Positions 6,155-6,274 of a stretch of 6,274 bases of DNA are shown here, one piece after another. Position 1 is the first letter of the stretch. Each line of letters opens with the position of its first letter. A model generated the notes under the pieces. It had not been told where the DNA came from, searched no databases, and was given only the letters and a program-made list of their open reading frames with translations. The position numbers were made by a program, and so were the translations under genes. This DNA comes from Nitrospirota bacterium. Its GTDB lineage: Bacteria; Nitrospirota; CAKKRA01; 9FT-COMBO-42-15. The DNA lies in assembly GCA_016195585.1 (NCBI GenBank), contig JACPZJ010000130.1, positions 1-6,274 of the forward strand. The letters are read 5' to 3'.

Positions 6155-6274
6155 GGCAGTTGAAATATTCATAAAGATAAGGCCAAAGGACATTGCCTAT
6201 TTTAATTTTACAATAGACGCATACGAAGGCATCTCGTCTGTCAGGACAATGGATGGAAAAGAAGGCCTGATAAA
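6129..6274 (+). CDS. Small DUF4911-like protein (5' part only)
   Basis: An open frame, offset from accA, starts within its last 26 nt and runs off the right edge (48 codons visible). GTG 6129 is preferred: AGGA at 6119-6122 lies 6 nt upstream. GTG 6138 and TTG 6126 are alternatives. The translation opens VYSVSRQSEAVEIFIKIRP and continues KDIAYFNFTIDAYEGISSV, then RTMDGKEGLI. The run of a beta-strand, a P-x-DIAYF-F helix with an EG pair, and a V-R-T-x-D-x-x-x-G strand resembles the short DUF4911 proteins of anaerobic bacteria, whose function is unknown to me; the family name is from memory. The overlap with accA implies translational coupling and shared transcription. Confidence 0.65.
   Translation, partial: MYSVSRQSEAVEIFIKIRPKDIAYFNFTIDAYEGISSVRTMDGKEGLI

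Overview
The window looks like a piece of a chromosome from an anaerobic-type Gram-negative bacterium, possibly Nitrospirota (Thermodesulfovibrio-like) or an old 'deltaproteobacterial' lineage. This placement is an inference from protein flavour, moderate-to-low GC and the gene order dnaE-accA-small DUF4911-like gene. No taxonomic marker other than DnaE and AccA is present.

Layout: positions 2-40 are the last codons of an upstream gene, followed by an AT-rich spacer. A secreted protein of unknown function lies on the minus strand (204-767). Divergent from it, a textbook sigma70 promoter (TTGACA, 17-nt spacer, TATAAT; 840-868) drives a type II toxin-antitoxin pair: a MazE-like antitoxin (913-1167) and a PemK/MazF-family RNase toxin (body 1177-1497). 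The toxin appears to have lost one T near codon 7. Its original start (ATG 1157, overlapping the antitoxin) now reads into TAG after six codons, while the conserved body continues in the -1 frame from a GTG that overlaps that stop.

The rest is a housekeeping cluster: dnaE (DNA polymerase III alpha subunit, 1586-5173), accA (acetyl-CoA carboxylase carboxyltransferase alpha, 5192-6154; 18-nt gap) and the start of a small DUF4911-like gene overlapping the end of accA. The dnaE-accA linkage is also seen in E. coli and joins chromosome replication to fatty-acid synthesis.

Two signals stand out. First, dnaE carries an in-frame insertion of about 43 codons (about 3317-3445), made of tandem heptanucleotide repeats and inverted repeats. 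It resembles an intergenic palindromic repeat element that has landed inside an essential gene and is read through as protein. Second, the toxin is frameshifted, with a TAGTG stop-restart arrangement, while the antitoxin is intact. The PHP domain of this DnaE also keeps every metal ligand, unlike E. coli DnaE, so intrinsic proofreading is possible.
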